From Oppiella nova (Eukaryota > Arthropoda > Arachnida > Sarcoptiformes > Oppiidae), in the NCBI GenBank assembly GCA_905397405.1, contig CAJPVJ010000179.1:4319-33946 (forward strand): 29,628 bases of DNA. Direction: 5' to 3'. The position numbers were made by a program, and so were the translations under genes. A model generated the notes under the pieces. The model saw only the letters and a list, made by a program, of their open reading frames with translations. It made no database searches and had not been told where the DNA came from. Positions within the stretch are counted from its first letter, which is position 1; every line of letters starts with the position of its first letter. Shown in pieces: positions 28,866 to 29,628 of this stretch.

Positions 28866-29628
28866 AATTAAAATGTTTATATAATAGTTAAAAGTATAGC
28901 TGATGACTTAAGCTAGAATATTTATATGATTTGAGATATGCAGCTAGGCAAACCGAGTTTTAAAAATAAGAATAATAAAGTAACATAATACAGCTATGTA
29001 TTTTATATACCGTAATTGATAATGGTATACTTAAGCTATTATATTAAATTATACACTCAATGAAATTACAATATGTGAAAGTATAATTTATTTCATAATA
29101 TAAATTTATTTATTTTCTGATGTTGTATAATATATTTTTACTTTAGCTTTATTCATTAAAAGGTTGTTGTATTTATCTTATATAGTGTTAAAATCATATA
29201 AATTATTTTTATAAAACATTAAGATTCTAAATAAGTATATGTACTGTATACATTTGCAAAATTACACACTTCACAAATTAATCAATCAACATAAAAGGAC
29301 TTGCGATTAAACTTTTCCGTAACCAAGGTCTAATATTTTAAACACATGTTTCCAAATGTTTGTATAAATATTAATGACATTTACTATAAAATAAATAACA
29401 CCAAAAATTGTCCTTAAAAACATTTATTTATAAAACTTTGTAATTATTATACTCTGAATTATTAAATTATTAAACATTAAATAATCATTAAATGGTTATT
29501 GTGCAATTAATGTAATTTATTAAGATATATTGCAAATGTAGACTAAATTATTAACAAACTATTCAAAGATATACTTCAAAAGCATTAGCGACTAAAACGC
29601 GACAAATATATAAATATTGTCTCAAGTG
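28866..29628. other. AT-rich flank
   Basis: 28909-29000 is the conserved upstream block shared with 27405-27490. The rest has no recognisable gene or repeat. Confidence 0.55.

Noticed and set aside
1-29628. CRISPR array, bacterial operons, tRNA or rRNA genes
   Set aside because: No regularly spaced direct repeats, no bacterial gene layout, and no cloverleaf or rRNA segment recognised. Introns and gene families are eukaryotic.

Overview
The window reads as nuclear DNA of an arthropod, most likely a mite (Acari). It is very AT-rich with long intergenic spacers. It has spliceosomal introns (one 58-bp GT-AG intron and one kainate-type glutamate-receptor exon with good splice sites), an arthropod gustatory-receptor-like gene, and a tandem expansion of DEG/ENaC sodium-channel genes. 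The mite assignment is inference from gene content; no species marker is present.

Layout. (1) 1-5743 is gene-poor, with five (GA/CT)n microsatellites, a dense cluster of the palindrome AGAATATTCT, and a long inverted repeat (arms 3523-4470 and 4791-5743). Each arm carries one copy of the same ionotropic glutamate receptor amino-terminal-domain exon. (2) 5744-6615 holds two broken DEG/ENaC fragments in opposite orientation. (3) 6906-7359 is a short palindromic-end element interrupted by a 194-bp hAT-type MITE. (4) 7845-21943 is the main array of intronless DEG/ENaC-like genes: one on minus (7845-9065), three on plus (10739-11995, 12817-14070, 14607-15875), a plus-strand N-terminal remnant near 16053, then three on minus (16502-17791, a frameshifted copy at 18795-20056, 20654-21943). 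Two of the plus genes are preceded by decayed 3' ends of a gustatory receptor gene. (5) 22893-24119 is an intact gustatory-receptor-like 7TM gene. (6) 24751-25471 is a two-exon gene for a secreted nitroreductase-family protein whose coding sequence is much more GC-rich than its surroundings. (7) 26281-28865 has a more divergent DEG/ENaC pair on minus: a pseudogene broken by a snap-back MITE and by frameshifts, and an intact gene.

How it fits together. The channel proteins are 388-429 aa, short for DEG/ENaC, but keep the two-membrane-segment plan: TM1, the post-TM1 motif (LPALTIC type), a cysteine-rich ectodomain, and TM2 with the SLWFG pore sequence. Linkage of a channel expansion to a taste-type receptor suggests a chemosensory or contact-sensing cluster, but no ligand or tissue can be read from sequence. 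The array evolves by tandem segmental duplication, local gene conversion (an 84-bp pore block is identical in three paralogs), MITE insertion and pseudogenization. The plus-strand trio has Gly-Phe-Asp where the family's Gly-x-Ser selectivity filter is expected.
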